In this document: positions 28,503-38,059 of the stretch, piece by piece
Numbering within the stretch: the first letter of the stretch is position 1
Layout of the letters: every line of letters starts with the position of its first letter
Assembly: GCA_949297285.1 (NCBI GenBank)
Contig: CASFRL010000045.1
Span: forward strand, 32,417 to 96,416
DNA from: an uncultured Bacteroidales bacterium
GTDB lineage: Bacteria > Bacteroidota > Bacteroidia > Bacteroidales > Coprobacteraceae
Reading direction: 5' to 3'
DNA: 64,000 bases
The notes under the pieces: model-generated
Told to the model about the DNA's origin: nothing
The model's database searches: none
The model's input: the letters and a program-made list of their open reading frames with translations, nothing else
Program-made: the position numbers and the translations under genes

Positions 28503-29318
28503 TTAAACTCCACTGAATGTGCTGAATCCGCCATCTATCGGCAAAATTACACCCGTAATAAAACTTGCGGCATCGCTGCACAAGAACTGTACAGCGCCAT
28601 TAAGCTCTGAAATATCTCCAAAACGTCGCATGGGAGTTTTGGCTATCACTTTTTTACTGCGTTCGGTCAAGCTTCCATCTTCATGAAGAAGTACCGAACG
28701 ATTTTGATTGCCAATAAAAAAACCCGGGGCAATTGCATTGACACGAATGTTTTCATTGAATTTGATAGCCATCTCTTGAGCAAGCCAGCGCGTAAAATTC
28801 TCTACTGCGCTTTTTGCCATAGAATATCCCGGCACACGGGTAATCGATTCCATTGCCGCCATAGAAGATATATTAACGATACTCCCGCTACCTTGCAATG
28901 CCATGACTCGTCCGAAAACGAAACAAGGATATACCGTTCCATTAAGATTCAGATCCACCACCCTATTTAAATCAGCAATCTTCATATCAAAAATATTCTG
29001 GTCTTCCTGCAACGTTCCTCCGGGAATATTACCTCCGGCTGCATTAACGAGAATATCGACTCGTCCCCAACGTTCCAATAACATATCCTTTACTTCAAGC
29101 AAATGGTCAATATCGAGCACATCACATACCGTACCGCACACATCACGCCCTTCACTTTTTAAATTTGCTAAAGCCGAATCGACACTTTCCTGATGTGCTC
29201 CGATAATGAGAACTTTTGCTCCTGCTCGTAAAAATCCTCTGGCAATATTACTACCCAAGACTCCCGATCCACCAGTAATAACGGCGACCTTTCCCGCTAT
29301 GCTGAATATATCATTCAT
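28503..29318 (-). CDS. SDR oxidoreductase, likely D-fructuronate/D-mannonate oxidoreductase
   Basis: Classical short-chain dehydrogenase, 271 residues. NAD(P) motif GGSGVLGSNIARG, then NAAGG, catalytic Ser in VNISSMAAM and Tyr-x3-Lys in GYSMAKSAVE, and the C-terminal DGGFSTFSGV. SDR proteins next to uxuA in Bacteroidetes and Firmicutes are usually assigned to fructuronate reduction. They replace the unrelated UxuB of E. coli. The assignment here rests on the 22-bp operon with uxuA. Substrate alternatives include other uronate or 2-keto-gluconate steps (KduD-like). Divergent from an AraC regulator with a -7-like box on each side. Confidence 0.85.
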   Translation of the reverse strand: MNDIFSIAGKVAVITGGSGVLGSNIARGFLRAGAKVLIIGAHQESVDSALANLKSEGRDVCGTVCDVLDIDHLLEVKDMLLERWGRVDILVNAAGGNIPGGTLQEDQNIFDMKIADLNRVVDLNLNGTVYPCFVFGRVMALQGSGSIVNISSMAAMESITRVPGYSMAKSAVENFTRWLAQEMAIKFNENIRVNAIAPGFFIGNQNRSVLLHEDGSLTERSKKVIAKTPMRRFGDISELNGAVQFLCSDAASFITGVILPIDGGFSTFSGV

Positions 29319-29443
29319 ATAAAACCGAATTTAATGTTTATCTATAAGCAAAAATAGGTAAAGAACAGGGAGCTATATAAGCGGAATTTTGCAGAAAATA
29401 TGCCTATTTTTGCACAGATAGACTCAAAAAGAAAAATTATCTC
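29319..29443. promoter_or_regulatory. Divergent promoter region between uxu genes and the AraC regulator
   Basis: Minus-strand -7 match TATTTTTG (29349-29356) serves the SDR-uxuA operon; plus-strand TATTTTTG (29405-29412) serves the regulator. The 48-bp stretch between the boxes is a natural place for the regulator's operator, but I see no clear inverted repeat. Confidence 0.45.
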
Positions 29444-30322
29444 ATGAAAAACACGAAAAAGATAATAAACGAAAGGCTATGTATATCGGCCAACAATCCG
29501 GTCCGTATCAGATTTTACGATTATGAAAAATTTACATACCCGTGGCATTTTCACAGCGAATATGAATTGATCTATGTCGAACAAGGACACGGACAATGTC
29601 TTGTAGGAGACAATATCATTGATTTTTCAGATAATTGCGTGATTCTTTTCGGCTCGTCTCTTCCCCACTGTATGCAGAGTTCTACGGAAGAATGCCCAAG
29701 AGTCTGTGGCGTCAACATTCAATTCGAAAAAAATTTCATGCAATATTCGTTTGCAAACTATGTACAGTTCGTTTCCATCCACAAATTATTTATAGATGCA
29801 GACAGAGGCATAAAGTATAATCTTGATAATTACCCGAAAATTAAAGATTTGCTAAAAAAAATACCTACATTGGATGGATTAGATCAAATACTGACCCTTA
29901 TAAAATTGTTGCAATTACTTTCACAGATACCACAAAAAGAGTTGGTTACCTCACCCAATTATGCACCTGTACTTATCGGGTACAAAGATAAAAAAATCGA
30001 AAAAGTCATCGCATACCTGAATAAAGAATATAATAGGAAAATATGCCTCAAAGAAATTGCTTCTTTTGCGGCGATGAACCCAAGTTCTTTTTGCCGGTAT
30101 TTCAAAAAAAACATCGGAAAATCTTTTAAAGAATACATTACAGACATGCGCATAGGGTATGCCTGCAAACTTCTATCTACGGATAAATTCAATATTTCTC
30201 AAATCAGTATCGAATGCGGTTTTGACACCATAACCCACTTCAATAGATGTTTTAAAAGGATAACGGGTATAACCCCGACGGAATATAAAAAGAAATACGA
30301 TTATCCTTCGGTGGAAGGATGA
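29444..30322 (+). CDS. AraC-family transcriptional regulator
   Basis: 292-residue regulator with an N-terminal cupin sensor domain (FTYPWHFHSEYELIYVEQGHGQCLVGD, about 25-60). The C-terminal AraC/XylS DNA-binding domain covers about 185-288, with helix-turn-helix pairs around LKEIASFAAMNPSSFCRYFKK and ISQISIECGFDTITHFNRCFKR, ending in GITPTEYKKKY. The HxH motif in the cupin suggests a sugar or metal ligand pocket. Its divergent position to the SDR-uxuA operon implies control by glucuronate or mannonate, but the ligand is not shown by sequence. Confidence 0.9.
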   Translation: MKNTKKIINERLCISANNPVRIRFYDYEKFTYPWHFHSEYELIYVEQGHGQCLVGDNIIDFSDNCVILFGSSLPHCMQSSTEECPRVCGVNIQFEKNFMQYSFANYVQFVSIHKLFIDADRGIKYNLDNYPKIKDLLKKIPTLDGLDQILTLIKLLQLLSQIPQKELVTSPNYAPVLIGYKDKKIEKVIAYLNKEYNRKICLKEIASFAAMNPSSFCRYFKKNIGKSFKEYITDMRIGYACKLLSTDKFNISQISIECGFDTITHFNRCFKRITGITPTEYKKKYDYPSVEG

Positions 30323-30457
30323 TTGTCGTAATTTGCAACGTTTTCTCCGGATATAGATAAAAGGACAAATCGGGACAAACATCGAAAGTTTTTTTGTACA
30401 ATCCATAAGAAAGGAGTATTTTCGCAGATAGGAACCGATATTTCTACTCCCCCAATT

Positions 30458-30826
30458 ATGGCAGAACACAACCGGACAGGAAAATCAGGAGAAGAACGGG
30501 CGGCCGAATATCTTACCGCCAGAGGATACGTGATTCGAGATATCAACTGGAAAAACGGAAAACTCGAGTTGGATATTGTCGCCTACAAAGACCGTACGCT
30601 TGTGATAGTTGAGGTAAAGACCCGAAGCTCTGAACGGTTCGAATATCCTGAAGATGCGGTAAACAGCCGAAAAATACGGCATATCATAGATGCTGCGGAT
30701 GCGTACATACAGCGATATGAACTTCCGTTCGAAGTACGGTTCGATATTATTTCCGTTATCAAAAAAGGAGACGAATACGAGATCAATCACATCCCGGATG
30801 CTTTTTATCCGCCGTTACAATCATAG
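30458..30826 (+). CDS. yraN: YraN family protein (UPF0102)
   Basis: 122-residue Mrr/endonuclease-like fold protein. Signatures: GKSGEERAAEYLTARGYVIRDINWK at the start, then ELDIVAYKDRTLVIVEVKTRSS, where Glu/Asp and the EVKTR motif form the nuclease-like core. Biological role of this conserved family is still unsettled; DNA processing is suspected. It is followed at 5 bp by an MmcQ/YjbR gene and then birA, so these three likely form one transcript. Confidence 0.9.
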   Translation: MAEHNRTGKSGEERAAEYLTARGYVIRDINWKNGKLELDIVAYKDRTLVIVEVKTRSSERFEYPEDAVNSRKIRHIIDAADAYIQRYELPFEVRFDIISVIKKGDEYEINHIPDAFYPPLQS

Positions 30827-30831
30827 ACAAT

Positions 30832-31212
30832 ATGGATATAGAACAATTACGAGACTTTTGTTTAAGTCTGCCCGAGACGACAGAATGTTTTCCTTTCGAT
30901 GAAACGACTTTGGTCTTCAAGGTTGCCGGAAAAATGTTTCTTTACACAAGCATCGAGGCCGACCAGCATTGGGCAAATGTGAAGTGTGATGCCGATCTGG
31001 CCATCGAATTGAGGGAACGATACGCTTATGTAATGCCCGGGTATCACGCCAATAAAAAATATTGGAATACAATAATATATGATCGAGCTAAAGAGAGACA
31101 GATGAAAGAGTGGATACTGCAATCATATATCGAAGTATTAAAGAAAATGCCGAAGGCCAAACAGACAGAGCTGTTTGCCGAGCTCGAAAAATGGGAAAAG
31201 AATAATCAATAA
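30832..31212 (+). CDS. MmcQ/YjbR-family DNA-binding-like protein
   Basis: 126 residues with the YjbR/CyaY-like fold. The N-terminus MDIEQLRDFCLSLPETTECFPFDETTLVFKVAGKMF is the diagnostic segment. KYWNTIIYD and SYIEVLKKMPKAKQ complete the domain. Function is unknown; the name DNA-binding comes from fold comparison. Separated by 5 bp from yraN and 12 bp from birA. The start ATG at 30832 fits family length. Confidence 0.88.
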   Translation: MDIEQLRDFCLSLPETTECFPFDETTLVFKVAGKMFLYTSIEADQHWANVKCDADLAIELRERYAYVMPGYHANKKYWNTIIYDRAKERQMKEWILQSYIEVLKKMPKAKQTELFAELEKWEKNNQ

Positions 31213-31224
31213 CATCTGTACAAA

Positions 31225-31962
31225 ATGAGCGAAACATTTATACATCTCGATGAGACTCTTTCTACCAATTCATATATGCGGGAACTGATTTCCCGAGAGA
31301 GCGACCAACCCGAAGGGACTGTTGTCGTGAGCGATTATCAAACGGCCGGACGCGGACAGCGAGGAAACCATTGGGAATCGGAACGAGGCAAGAATCTATT
31401 ATTCAGTTTATTGCTCCGGCCTACTCACATCCCGGCAGACCGGCAGTTTATTTTATCACAACTGATTCCTATTGCCATTGTCGAGGTTCTTCAAGAATAT
31501 GATCCGCATTTTTCGATAAAATGGCCAAACGATATTTATTGGAAAGAGAAAAAAATTGCAGGAATGCTTATTGAGGTCGATCTCACGGGTTCTACGTTAA
31601 GCAGTGTCATTGCCGGGATAGGGATCAACATAAACCAAGAAATTTTCAAGTCGGATGCTCCGAATCCCGTATCGCTTTTGCAGATTACGGGAAAGGAACA
31701 TGATTTGCCTCATCTTTTGGAAAAGATTCTCGACCGCATTATCGAAGCATATAGCATGTATAGTCCCGATAAAGAAGAGGAGATAAAGCAGAGATATATG
31801 TCTTTACTTTTCAGGAATAACGGAATATATCCCTTTATCAGCAACGGGATACTGTTCAACGCTTCGATCGAAGGGATCGAGGACAACGGTCAATTGATTC
31901 TTAAAAGAGAAGACGGGACGATACAACGTTTTGCGTTTAAGGAGATTTCGTTCGTAATTTAG
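31225..31962 (+). CDS. birA: Biotin--[acetyl-CoA-carboxylase] ligase, without DNA-binding domain
   Basis: Attaches biotin to carboxylase carrier proteins through biotinyl-5'-AMP. 245 residues; the N-terminal helix-turn-helix of E. coli BirA is absent, so it is not a repressor (group I ligase). The biotin/ATP loop GRGQRGNHW lies at about 47-55, followed by FSLLLRP, the catalytic-site lysine segment IKWPNDIYW, KKIAGMLIEV and GIGININQ. C-terminal SH3-like cap: GILFNASIEGIEDNGQLIL. Its last 26 bp overlap the 3' end of the convergent TPR gene. Confidence 0.94.
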   Translation: MSETFIHLDETLSTNSYMRELISRESDQPEGTVVVSDYQTAGRGQRGNHWESERGKNLLFSLLLRPTHIPADRQFILSQLIPIAIVEVLQEYDPHFSIKWPNDIYWKEKKIAGMLIEVDLTGSTLSSVIAGIGININQEIFKSDAPNPVSLLQITGKEHDLPHLLEKILDRIIEAYSMYSPDKEEEIKQRYMSLLFRNNGIYPFISNGILFNASIEGIEDNGQLILKREDGTIQRFAFKEISFVI

Positions 31963-32821
31963 AACGGTTCATAATCGCCGCGGCCTTTTCATTCTCGGAC
32001 AAGCGGGTATAGATTACAGACAATGCGTTGCGAAGGTAGGGCGTAGAATATTGTGCTTCGGCTTTCTCAAGATAGTAAGCCGCTTCGCGAAGATCGGTAT
32101 CCAAGATCTCCTTTTTTTCTTTTTTATAGGCAACCGAGTGTCCGAGATCATAAACAGCCAGCGAATCGTCCTGCATTTCGAGTTTTTTAAGTCTTTCGAT
32201 TCCCCGATCATACAGGAAATTTCCCAGAAAGATCAAGGCATCTTGATCGGTCGAGTCTTGTCGGTATATCTGTTCATAACAATCAAAGGCCGACAGGCTC
32301 TCTCCTTGTCCGAGCAGAGCATCGCCTTTCAGTTTCAAGAGCCGCTTATCGAGCGGAAACATTTCCAAAAGCTCGTCCGACACCTCCACTATGCGGGGGG
32401 CATTGTTTCTGAAACGGTAAAAGCGGATGAGGTATGTGTTGATCAATTTTTTCAACCAAGGCTGCTCTTTCTTTATCAACAGCAACATATTTTCATACAT
32501 CTCCGATTGCCGGTGCGACATGGTCAGGGCATCCACTCCGACAAACAAAGAGTCTAAAGAGACGCCGTTACGTTCCGACAGCTCGACATAGTGCATCACC
32601 GACTGGGGCATATCCTGATACGAGGCGGCAACGATCGAAGCGACATACAGATCTACCTCTTTCGGATTTTCTGTCAGCAAGATATTGAACATGGAAAGGG
32701 CTTCGGCCCATTCTCGGTTATTGAAATGGGTCTCTGCTTTGCGGTACAATTTTTCGTTCAATACCCTTGCTTGAAGCGAACAAGCTATACACAAGAACAA
32801 TATGACGGCAATTTTTCTCAT
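31937..32821 (-). CDS. TPR-repeat periplasmic/lipid-associated protein
   Basis: 294 residues from ATG 32821; the longer frame to 32944 crosses the divergent promoter area and adds a poor sequence. Signal peptide MRKIAVILFLCIACSLQA, then tetratricopeptide-like helical repeats (LYRKAETHFNNREWAEALSMFNILLTENPKEVD; LKGDALLGQGESLSAFDCYEQIYRQDSTD; AYYLEKAEAQYSTPYLRNALSVIYTRL). Role unknown, probably a scaffold in the envelope. Divergent from pyrH and convergent with birA, overlapping its end by 26 bp. Confidence 0.82.
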   Translation of the reverse strand: MRKIAVILFLCIACSLQARVLNEKLYRKAETHFNNREWAEALSMFNILLTENPKEVDLYVASIVAASYQDMPQSVMHYVELSERNGVSLDSLFVGVDALTMSHRQSEMYENMLLLIKKEQPWLKKLINTYLIRFYRFRNNAPRIVEVSDELLEMFPLDKRLLKLKGDALLGQGESLSAFDCYEQIYRQDSTDQDALIFLGNFLYDRGIERLKKLEMQDDSLAVYDLGHSVAYKKEKKEILDTDLREAAYYLEKAEAQYSTPYLRNALSVIYTRLSENEKAAAIMNRSKLRTKSP

Positions 32822-32999
32822 TGTTATCTTTTTCGAACAGGGACGCCCCTCATCTGTTGCAAATTTAGCAAAAAAGAAACCATATATTTCTTTTTTTGAA
32901 TGAGAGTTTATTCTTCGTTCACTTAAAATGTTTAAATTTGGCAAAAGAACAGGATACAGAAAATCTGACAGCGTTTTTCTGCATCATAAAACCGACAAT

Positions 33000-33710
33000 A
33001 TGGATATCAGGTATAAACGTATATTACTGAAATTGAGCGGTGAGTCGCTCATGGGAGAAAAGCAGTACGGCATCGACGAGAAACGGTTGAAAGAATATGC
33101 CGAACAGATTAAAGAGATTGCCGGATTGGGAATCGAAATCGGGATCGTCATCGGCGGTGGAAATATTTTCAGAGGGTTAAGCGGTTCTTCGAAAGGGTTC
33201 GACCGTGTCAAAGGCGACCAGATGGGAATGCTTGCCACGGTGATCAACAGCCTTGCCTTGAGTTCGGCATTAGAGTCGTTGGGACAAAAGGCGCGTGTAT
33301 TTACCGCTATCGGGATGTTCCCCATCGGAGAACATTACAGCAAATGGAAAGCGATAGATGCCATGAAACAGGGCGAAATCGCAATTATTTCGGGAGGTAC
33401 GGGAAATCCCTATTTTACCACCGACACAGGATCGGCGTTGAGAGGGATAGAGATCGAGGCCGATGTCATGCTGAAAGGCACCCGTGTGGACGGTATTTAT
33501 ACGGCCGACCCCGAGAAAGACAAGAGCGCTGTAAAATTCGACAAAATCAGTTACGACGAAATTTATACCCGAGGGCTTAAGGTCATGGACCTGACAGCGA
33601 CAACGCTTTGCAAAGAGAATCACCTTCCGATCATCGTATTCGACATGGATACCAACGGCAACCTGAAAAAAGTGCTTACGGGAGAGAATATCGGCACATT
33701 GGTCTATTAA
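33000..33710 (+). CDS. pyrH: Uridylate kinase
   Basis: Phosphorylates UMP to UDP, committed to pyrimidine nucleotide supply; cytoplasmic hexamer of the amino-acid-kinase fold. From ATG 33000 it has 236 residues, the normal length (an upstream in-frame start adds 24 non-conserved residues). Signatures: YKRILLKLSGESLMG, GIVIGGGNIFRG, DQMGMLATVINSLAL, GTGNPYFTTDTGSALRG, KGTRVDGIYTADPEKD. A TAAATTTG box lies at 32933-32940. Followed by frr from a separate promoter. Confidence 0.95.
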   Translation: MDIRYKRILLKLSGESLMGEKQYGIDEKRLKEYAEQIKEIAGLGIEIGIVIGGGNIFRGLSGSSKGFDRVKGDQMGMLATVINSLALSSALESLGQKARVFTAIGMFPIGEHYSKWKAIDAMKQGEIAIISGGTGNPYFTTDTGSALRGIEIEADVMLKGTRVDGIYTADPEKDKSAVKFDKISYDEIYTRGLKVMDLTATTLCKENHLPIIVFDMDTNGNLKKVLTGENIGTLVY

Positions 33711-33722
33711 TCTGAAAAACGT

Positions 33723-33753
33723 TTTGAGATTTGGCGAAACTATTTTATATTTG
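33723..33753 (+). promoter_or_regulatory. Promoter of frr
   Basis: TTTG at 33723-33726, 19-bp spacer, TATATTTG at 33746-33753. The ~110-nt leader contains a 7-bp hairpin (33789-33795 with 33800-33806, GATG loop). Confidence 0.65.
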
Positions 33754-33869
33754 TTTCATGAAGTAACAGGCAAAGTGGCTCGGCTACATATCCGGGATGC
33801 CGGATAGAGAGAGATGCGGGCGATTCTGTCTTCCCAAAAAGAAATTATAAACACGTATATAAAACCATT

Positions 33870-34430
33870 ATGACAGACGTAAAAACATACTTGGATGCCG
33901 CAGAAGAAAAGATGGCAATGAGTGTCGAATTTTTGGATGAAGCCTTGGCAACGATTCGTGCCGGAAAAGCTAACGTCCGTATCCTTGACCCGGTGCGGGT
34001 TGAATATTATGGCAGTATGGTACCGATCAGCAATGTTGCGACGATCACTACGCCCGATGCAAAAACAATTGCGATACAGCCATGGGAGAAATCGATGTTC
34101 AAAGAAATCGAAAAAGCTATTCAAAATTCAGAAATAGGGATCACGCCTGAGAATAACGGGGAAATTATCCGGTTGGGATTGCCCCCTTTGACCGAAGAGA
34201 GACGTAAAGCTTTGGTAAAGCAGGCTAAACAAGAGGCTGAAAATGCCAAAGTGAGTGTTCGCAATGCGCGTCGCGATGCCATCGACGGACTGAAAAAGGC
34301 TATTAAAGCCGGTATGCCCGAAGATGTAGAGAAAGACGGAGAAGCCAGCGTACAGAAAGTACATGACAAATATATCAAAAAGATCGATGATATTTTCGCC
34401 GCAAAAGAGAAAGAGATCCTGACCGTATAG
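33870..34430 (+). CDS. frr: Ribosome recycling factor
   Basis: Splits post-termination ribosomes with EF-G. 186 residues with the two-domain RRF sequence: [48 protein letters not shown], then the hinge and long helices ([38 protein letters not shown]). The C-terminus is KEKEILTV. The gene follows pyrH, as in many bacteria, but has its own promoter here. A terminator follows at 34476-34526. Confidence 0.96.
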   Translation: MTDVKTYLDAAEEKMAMSVEFLDEALATIRAGKANVRILDPVRVEYYGSMVPISNVATITTPDAKTIAIQPWEKSMFKEIEKAIQNSEIGITPENNGEIIRLGLPPLTEERRKALVKQAKQEAENAKVSVRNARRDAIDGLKKAIKAGMPEDVEKDGEASVQKVHDKYIKKIDDIFAAKEKEILTV

Positions 34431-34475
34431 GGATTTTCAGATTTTCGAGGTGACAAAACAAAAAACACAATATAG

Positions 34476-34526
34476 GAAAAACTAAAAGCCAGAACGTGTT
34501 GTTTCGCTTTTAGTTTTTCTTTTTTA
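34476..34526 (+). terminator. Intrinsic terminator after frr
   Basis: GAAAAACTAAAAGC (34476-34489) pairs perfectly with GCTTTTAGTTTTTC (34506-34519), followed by T-rich sequence. Confidence 0.85.
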
Positions 34527-34570
34527 GGGATTTTCCGGATAAGGGAGATATATATTTATTGTAAAACAGT

Positions 34571-35506
34571 ATGGAACACGGACTCGTAATAAAAAATACA
34601 GGCAGCTGGTATGTCGTAAAGACAGACGAGGGTGAAAGCGTCAAATGCAAAATAAAAGGAAATTTCCGACTAAAGGGCATACGCAGCACCAATCCTGTCG
34701 CAGTAGGAGACCGGGTCATGATCGAGACGAACAAGGAGGGGACTGCCTTTATTACCCAAATAGAGCCACGCGAGAATTACATCATCCGCAAATCTTCGAA
34801 TCTCTCGAAAGAGTCCCATATTTTAGCGGCAAACATCGACCAGGCACTGCTCATCATTACGGTGAGCAATCCGACGACAAACACGATTTTCATCGACCGT
34901 TTTCTTGCAACGGCCGAGGCATACCGCATCCCGGTAAAGATCGTCATCAATAAAACCGACTGCTACAACGACGACGACCGGGAATATATGGAAGCCCTAA
35001 TCCTGCTTTACGAAACAATCGGATATGAATGTTTCAAAGTTTCGGCCTTGACAGGAGAAGGCATCGGCGACATCAAAGCGCTGCTGCAAGGGAAAATATC
35101 GTTAGTATCCGGAAATTCGGGAGTCGGAAAATCGACACTGATCAACACGATTCTCCCGGGATTGCACCTAAAAACCGGGAATGTGTCGGCCTCGCACCAC
35201 AAAGGGATGCACACGACAACGTTCTCTGAAATGTTTCCCCTGCCCGATGGCGGATACATTATCGACACACCGGGAATAAAAGGGTTCGGCACGATCGATT
35301 TCGAGACAGAAGAGGTAGCCCACTTTTTCCCCGAGATATTTAAAGTTTCGCACGATTGCCGGTTCAATAACTGCACCCACCGGCACGAACCGGGTTGTGC
35401 CGTACTGGCGGCCGTAGAGCAGCACCTGATCAGCGAATCGCGCTATGCGAGCTATCTCAGTATCATAGAAGACAGCACCGAGGGGAAGTATCGAGAAGGG
35501 TATTGA
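34571..35506 (+). CDS. rsgA: Ribosome small-subunit GTPase RsgA (YjeQ)
   Basis: Circularly permuted GTPase for late 30S maturation. 311 residues: N-terminal OB domain (about 1-70, [22 protein letters not shown]). GTPase motifs follow in permuted order: G4 INKTD, then G1 [12 protein letters not shown] and G3 DTPGIKGFG. The C-terminal zinc domain is [16 protein letters not shown]. Convergent with the efflux operon; no operon with frr because of the intervening terminator. Confidence 0.95.
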   Translation: MEHGLVIKNTGSWYVVKTDEGESVKCKIKGNFRLKGIRSTNPVAVGDRVMIETNKEGTAFITQIEPRENYIIRKSSNLSKESHILAANIDQALLIITVSNPTTNTIFIDRFLATAEAYRIPVKIVINKTDCYNDDDREYMEALILLYETIGYECFKVSALTGEGIGDIKALLQGKISLVSGNSGVGKSTLINTILPGLHLKTGNVSASHHKGMHTTTFSEMFPLPDGGYIIDTPGIKGFGTIDFETEEVAHFFPEIFKVSHDCRFNNCTHRHEPGCAVLAAVEQHLISESRYASYLSIIEDSTEGKYREGY

Positions 35507-35581
35507 TTTTTTCTTACCGGCACTCATCATCTTTTGTATTCCGGGATTTTTCCCGTCCGGTGCATAATAGCAATTTTTTTT

Positions 35582-36928
35582 TCAGAAAACCAACGGTTTT
35601 CCATGATAAAAATCCAAGACCTTTGAGCGGAACAAGAAGTCATACCGTGCCTGTACTTGTTCTGACAAACTTTTTTCGTATTTATTTTTTGCGTCGTTAT
35701 ATTCAAATATGGTAGATTTTCCCGCATCGTATTTTTTCTGTTCATATTCGAATGAAATGCGGGCGGCATCGACCGACTTCTGAGAGGAGATAAACTTCTT
35801 ATGGGCAGCAACCGCAGCATAATAGGCTTGTTCTATCTCTTTGTAAAGTTGCTGACGGGCATTGTCCAAAGCCAGTTCCTGCATACCGATTTGTATACGG
35901 GCCAGTTTTACCTGATTTCGGGTGGCAAAGCGATTAAAGAGAGGCACAGAGAGGGTAAAGCCCAATATCTCGCTCCCGTTGTTACGCATTTGCTCGGCAA
36001 AAGTCCAGCTATTCTCATTGCCCCCTTTATAGGCATGATAAAAACTTGTGCCATAGGATGCGCCAAAAGAGAGCGTCGGGAAATATCCCGAACGGGCCTG
36101 CTTCAATCCGTAACGGCTGCTTTCCAACGCATACAGCGCCGACTTTATAGAGGGTCGGTTTTCTACCGAAAAAGCAAACGCATCGGTCGGAGATACCAAA
36201 GTCGCTTCCTGTTGTAGCGTAATCGACTCTATATCGGGCTCTTCAATATCAAAGTCTTTGGCGCTTTCCAGATTCAACAATTGGGAAAGGTCGACTAAAG
36301 ACAAAAGCAGGTTATTCTCAGACTGAGTCACATTCATCTCATCCTCGGCAACCAATGCCCGGCTTTCGTATAAAGAAGACTCCGGACTTTTCCCTTGCTC
36401 GACCATCTTCTCCGTTCTTTGCAATTGCTGTCGGCTGATTTCGAGCTGCTTCTGTGAAATTTGCAGGATTTCTTTGTTAAAAAGGGCTTGCAAATAATAG
36501 GAGGTTACGTTCAAGGCGATATCTTCTTTCGCTTTATTCAGCTCTTCTATGGCCGCTTTCAAATCGAACCGTGCAGCACCGATCTCACTTTGTATTCTAA
36601 ACCCTGTAAACACGGGGACAGACGATGATATATGGAATGTGGTCGATGATTGAGACTGGTCTTCATACACTCCTGTACGTGACGGACTTCGTCCGAAATA
36701 GAAATCTTGTCCGGCACTTCCGGACAAATCGGGCAAACGGCTCATACGTGCGGTATGCAGACGTATCTCACTACTCTCTTTTTCGAATTGCCGCTGTTTT
36801 ACCTGAATATTATTTTGTATGGCATAATCGATGCAACGCGACAGCGACCATTTTTCCTGTGCAATAGCGGTAAAAGAGAAACAGCCTGTTATTACAAGGC
36901 TTATAGCGCTTATTTTATAAATATTCAT
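35582..36928 (-). CDS. TolC-family outer-membrane efflux protein
   Basis: 448 residues with signal peptide (ISLVITGCFSFTAIAQ, about 1-24) and two OEP repeats. The first starts at WSLSRCIDYAIQNNIQVKQRQ; coiled-coil helices follow, and the second repeat starts around NRPSIKSALYALESSRYGLKQARSGYFPTLS. Forms the outer-membrane duct of a tripartite exporter. It is the last gene of a five-gene minus-strand operon: ATPase, two permeases, membrane-fusion protein, TolC. Only 4 bp separate it from the fusion-protein gene. Confidence 0.92.
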   Translation of the reverse strand: MNIYKISAISLVITGCFSFTAIAQEKWSLSRCIDYAIQNNIQVKQRQFEKESSEIRLHTARMSRLPDLSGSAGQDFYFGRSPSRTGVYEDQSQSSTTFHISSSVPVFTGFRIQSEIGAARFDLKAAIEELNKAKEDIALNVTSYYLQALFNKEILQISQKQLEISRQQLQRTEKMVEQGKSPESSLYESRALVAEDEMNVTQSENNLLLSLVDLSQLLNLESAKDFDIEEPDIESITLQQEATLVSPTDAFAFSVENRPSIKSALYALESSRYGLKQARSGYFPTLSFGASYGTSFYHAYKGGNENSWTFAEQMRNNGSEILGFTLSVPLFNRFATRNQVKLARIQIGMQELALDNARQQLYKEIEQAYYAAVAAHKKFISSQKSVDAARISFEYEQKKYDAGKSTIFEYNDAKNKYEKSLSEQVQARYDFLFRSKVLDFYHGKPLVF

Positions 36929-36932
36929 CTGT

Positions 36933-38036
36933 TTACTTGTTTAAGATCTTATTTCCACGAATCGATTCACCACCTTTTATTCCCGAAAGCACTTCTATCG
37001 ATATGCCATCGGACAGCCCTGTTTTTATCGGCTTCCGCAAAAACACCTGAGGTTTGCTCAGGCTGTCTTGTACACACTGTACGAACGTCGAGTCGCCGAC
37101 AAATTCGACAGCGCTTTCGGGTATGGTCAACACACTGTCTCTCCGATCTAAGATAATTTCGGCATTTGCGCTATATCCGGCACGGACAAAGACGGTATCG
37201 GGAATGGTCACAGCAGCCCTGATCTCGAAGAGTACGGTTCCATTTTCTTCGGTACTTTTTGGGGATATATACTCTAAAACCGCATCAAAGCAGGAATTTC
37301 GAAGAGCACCGACCGTCAACTTTATCGGCATGCCTTCATGAAGGAGCCCCACTTCTGTTTCGTCGATTTTTCCTTTAAAAATCATGTCGTTCATATTGGC
37401 AATCGAGGCGATTGTGGTTCCATCGTTAAAATTATTGGACTGTATCACAGAATTACCGACTTTTACCGGTACATCCAGAATCATACCGTCGATGGTCGAC
37501 CGTATCTGGGTATTGCTGTACTGAGCCGAACGACGAGAGATACCGTCTCTGACGATTTCCAGATTATCCTGGGCATTTTGAAACTCCTCTTTTGCCTGAT
37601 TATTTTCCAATTGACTTTTTTCAAATTCCTCTTTCGAAATCACACCGGAACGGAAAAGACTTTGCGCCCGTTCAAAATCGCGTTCGGTTTGGTCCAGATT
37701 GATGCGGGCAACATTGACCCGCGACTCGGCCGCATTCAATGTTCCCATTTCCGGGATCACCTTTACCAAAGCGATCACATCCCCGGCTTTCACCATCTGT
37801 CCGGCCTCCTTATACACATCCGAAACGATTCCTGATATTTGAGGTTTTATCAGCACTTCGTCACGAGGCTCGACTTTCCCGGTAGCCACGGTTTTTTTCT
37901 CGATTGTTCCTATTCGAGGAGCAATTATCTCATACATGGTTATCTCGGGACGGGATTTTCTCCATAAAAAGACGAATGTCCCGATAAACATTACTGCAAA
38001 CAACAGCAATAAAAAGATCTTTACATATTTTCTCAT
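36933..38036 (-). CDS. Periplasmic membrane-fusion protein (HlyD/MacA family)
   Basis: 367 residues. An N-terminal membrane anchor (YVKIFLLLLFAVMFIGTFVFLW) is followed by a biotinyl-lipoyl-like half (EPRDEVLIKPQISGIVSDVYKEAGQMVKAGDVIALV). A long helical hairpin (AAESRVNVARINLDQTERDFERAQSLF...KEEFEKSQLENNQAKEEF) comes next, then the second lipoyl half and beta-barrel domains. Bridges the MacB-like transporter and the TolC partner, all in the same operon. Confidence 0.92.
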   Translation of the reverse strand: MRKYVKIFLLLLFAVMFIGTFVFLWRKSRPEITMYEIIAPRIGTIEKKTVATGKVEPRDEVLIKPQISGIVSDVYKEAGQMVKAGDVIALVKVIPEMGTLNAAESRVNVARINLDQTERDFERAQSLFRSGVISKEEFEKSQLENNQAKEEFQNAQDNLEIVRDGISRRSAQYSNTQIRSTIDGMILDVPVKVGNSVIQSNNFNDGTTIASIANMNDMIFKGKIDETEVGLLHEGMPIKLTVGALRNSCFDAVLEYISPKSTEENGTVLFEIRAAVTIPDTVFVRAGYSANAEIILDRRDSVLTIPESAVEFVGDSTFVQCVQDSLSKPQVFLRKPIKTGLSDGISIEVLSGIKGGESIRGNKILNK

Positions 38037-38059
38037 AACCCTCTATTATTTTTCCTATT

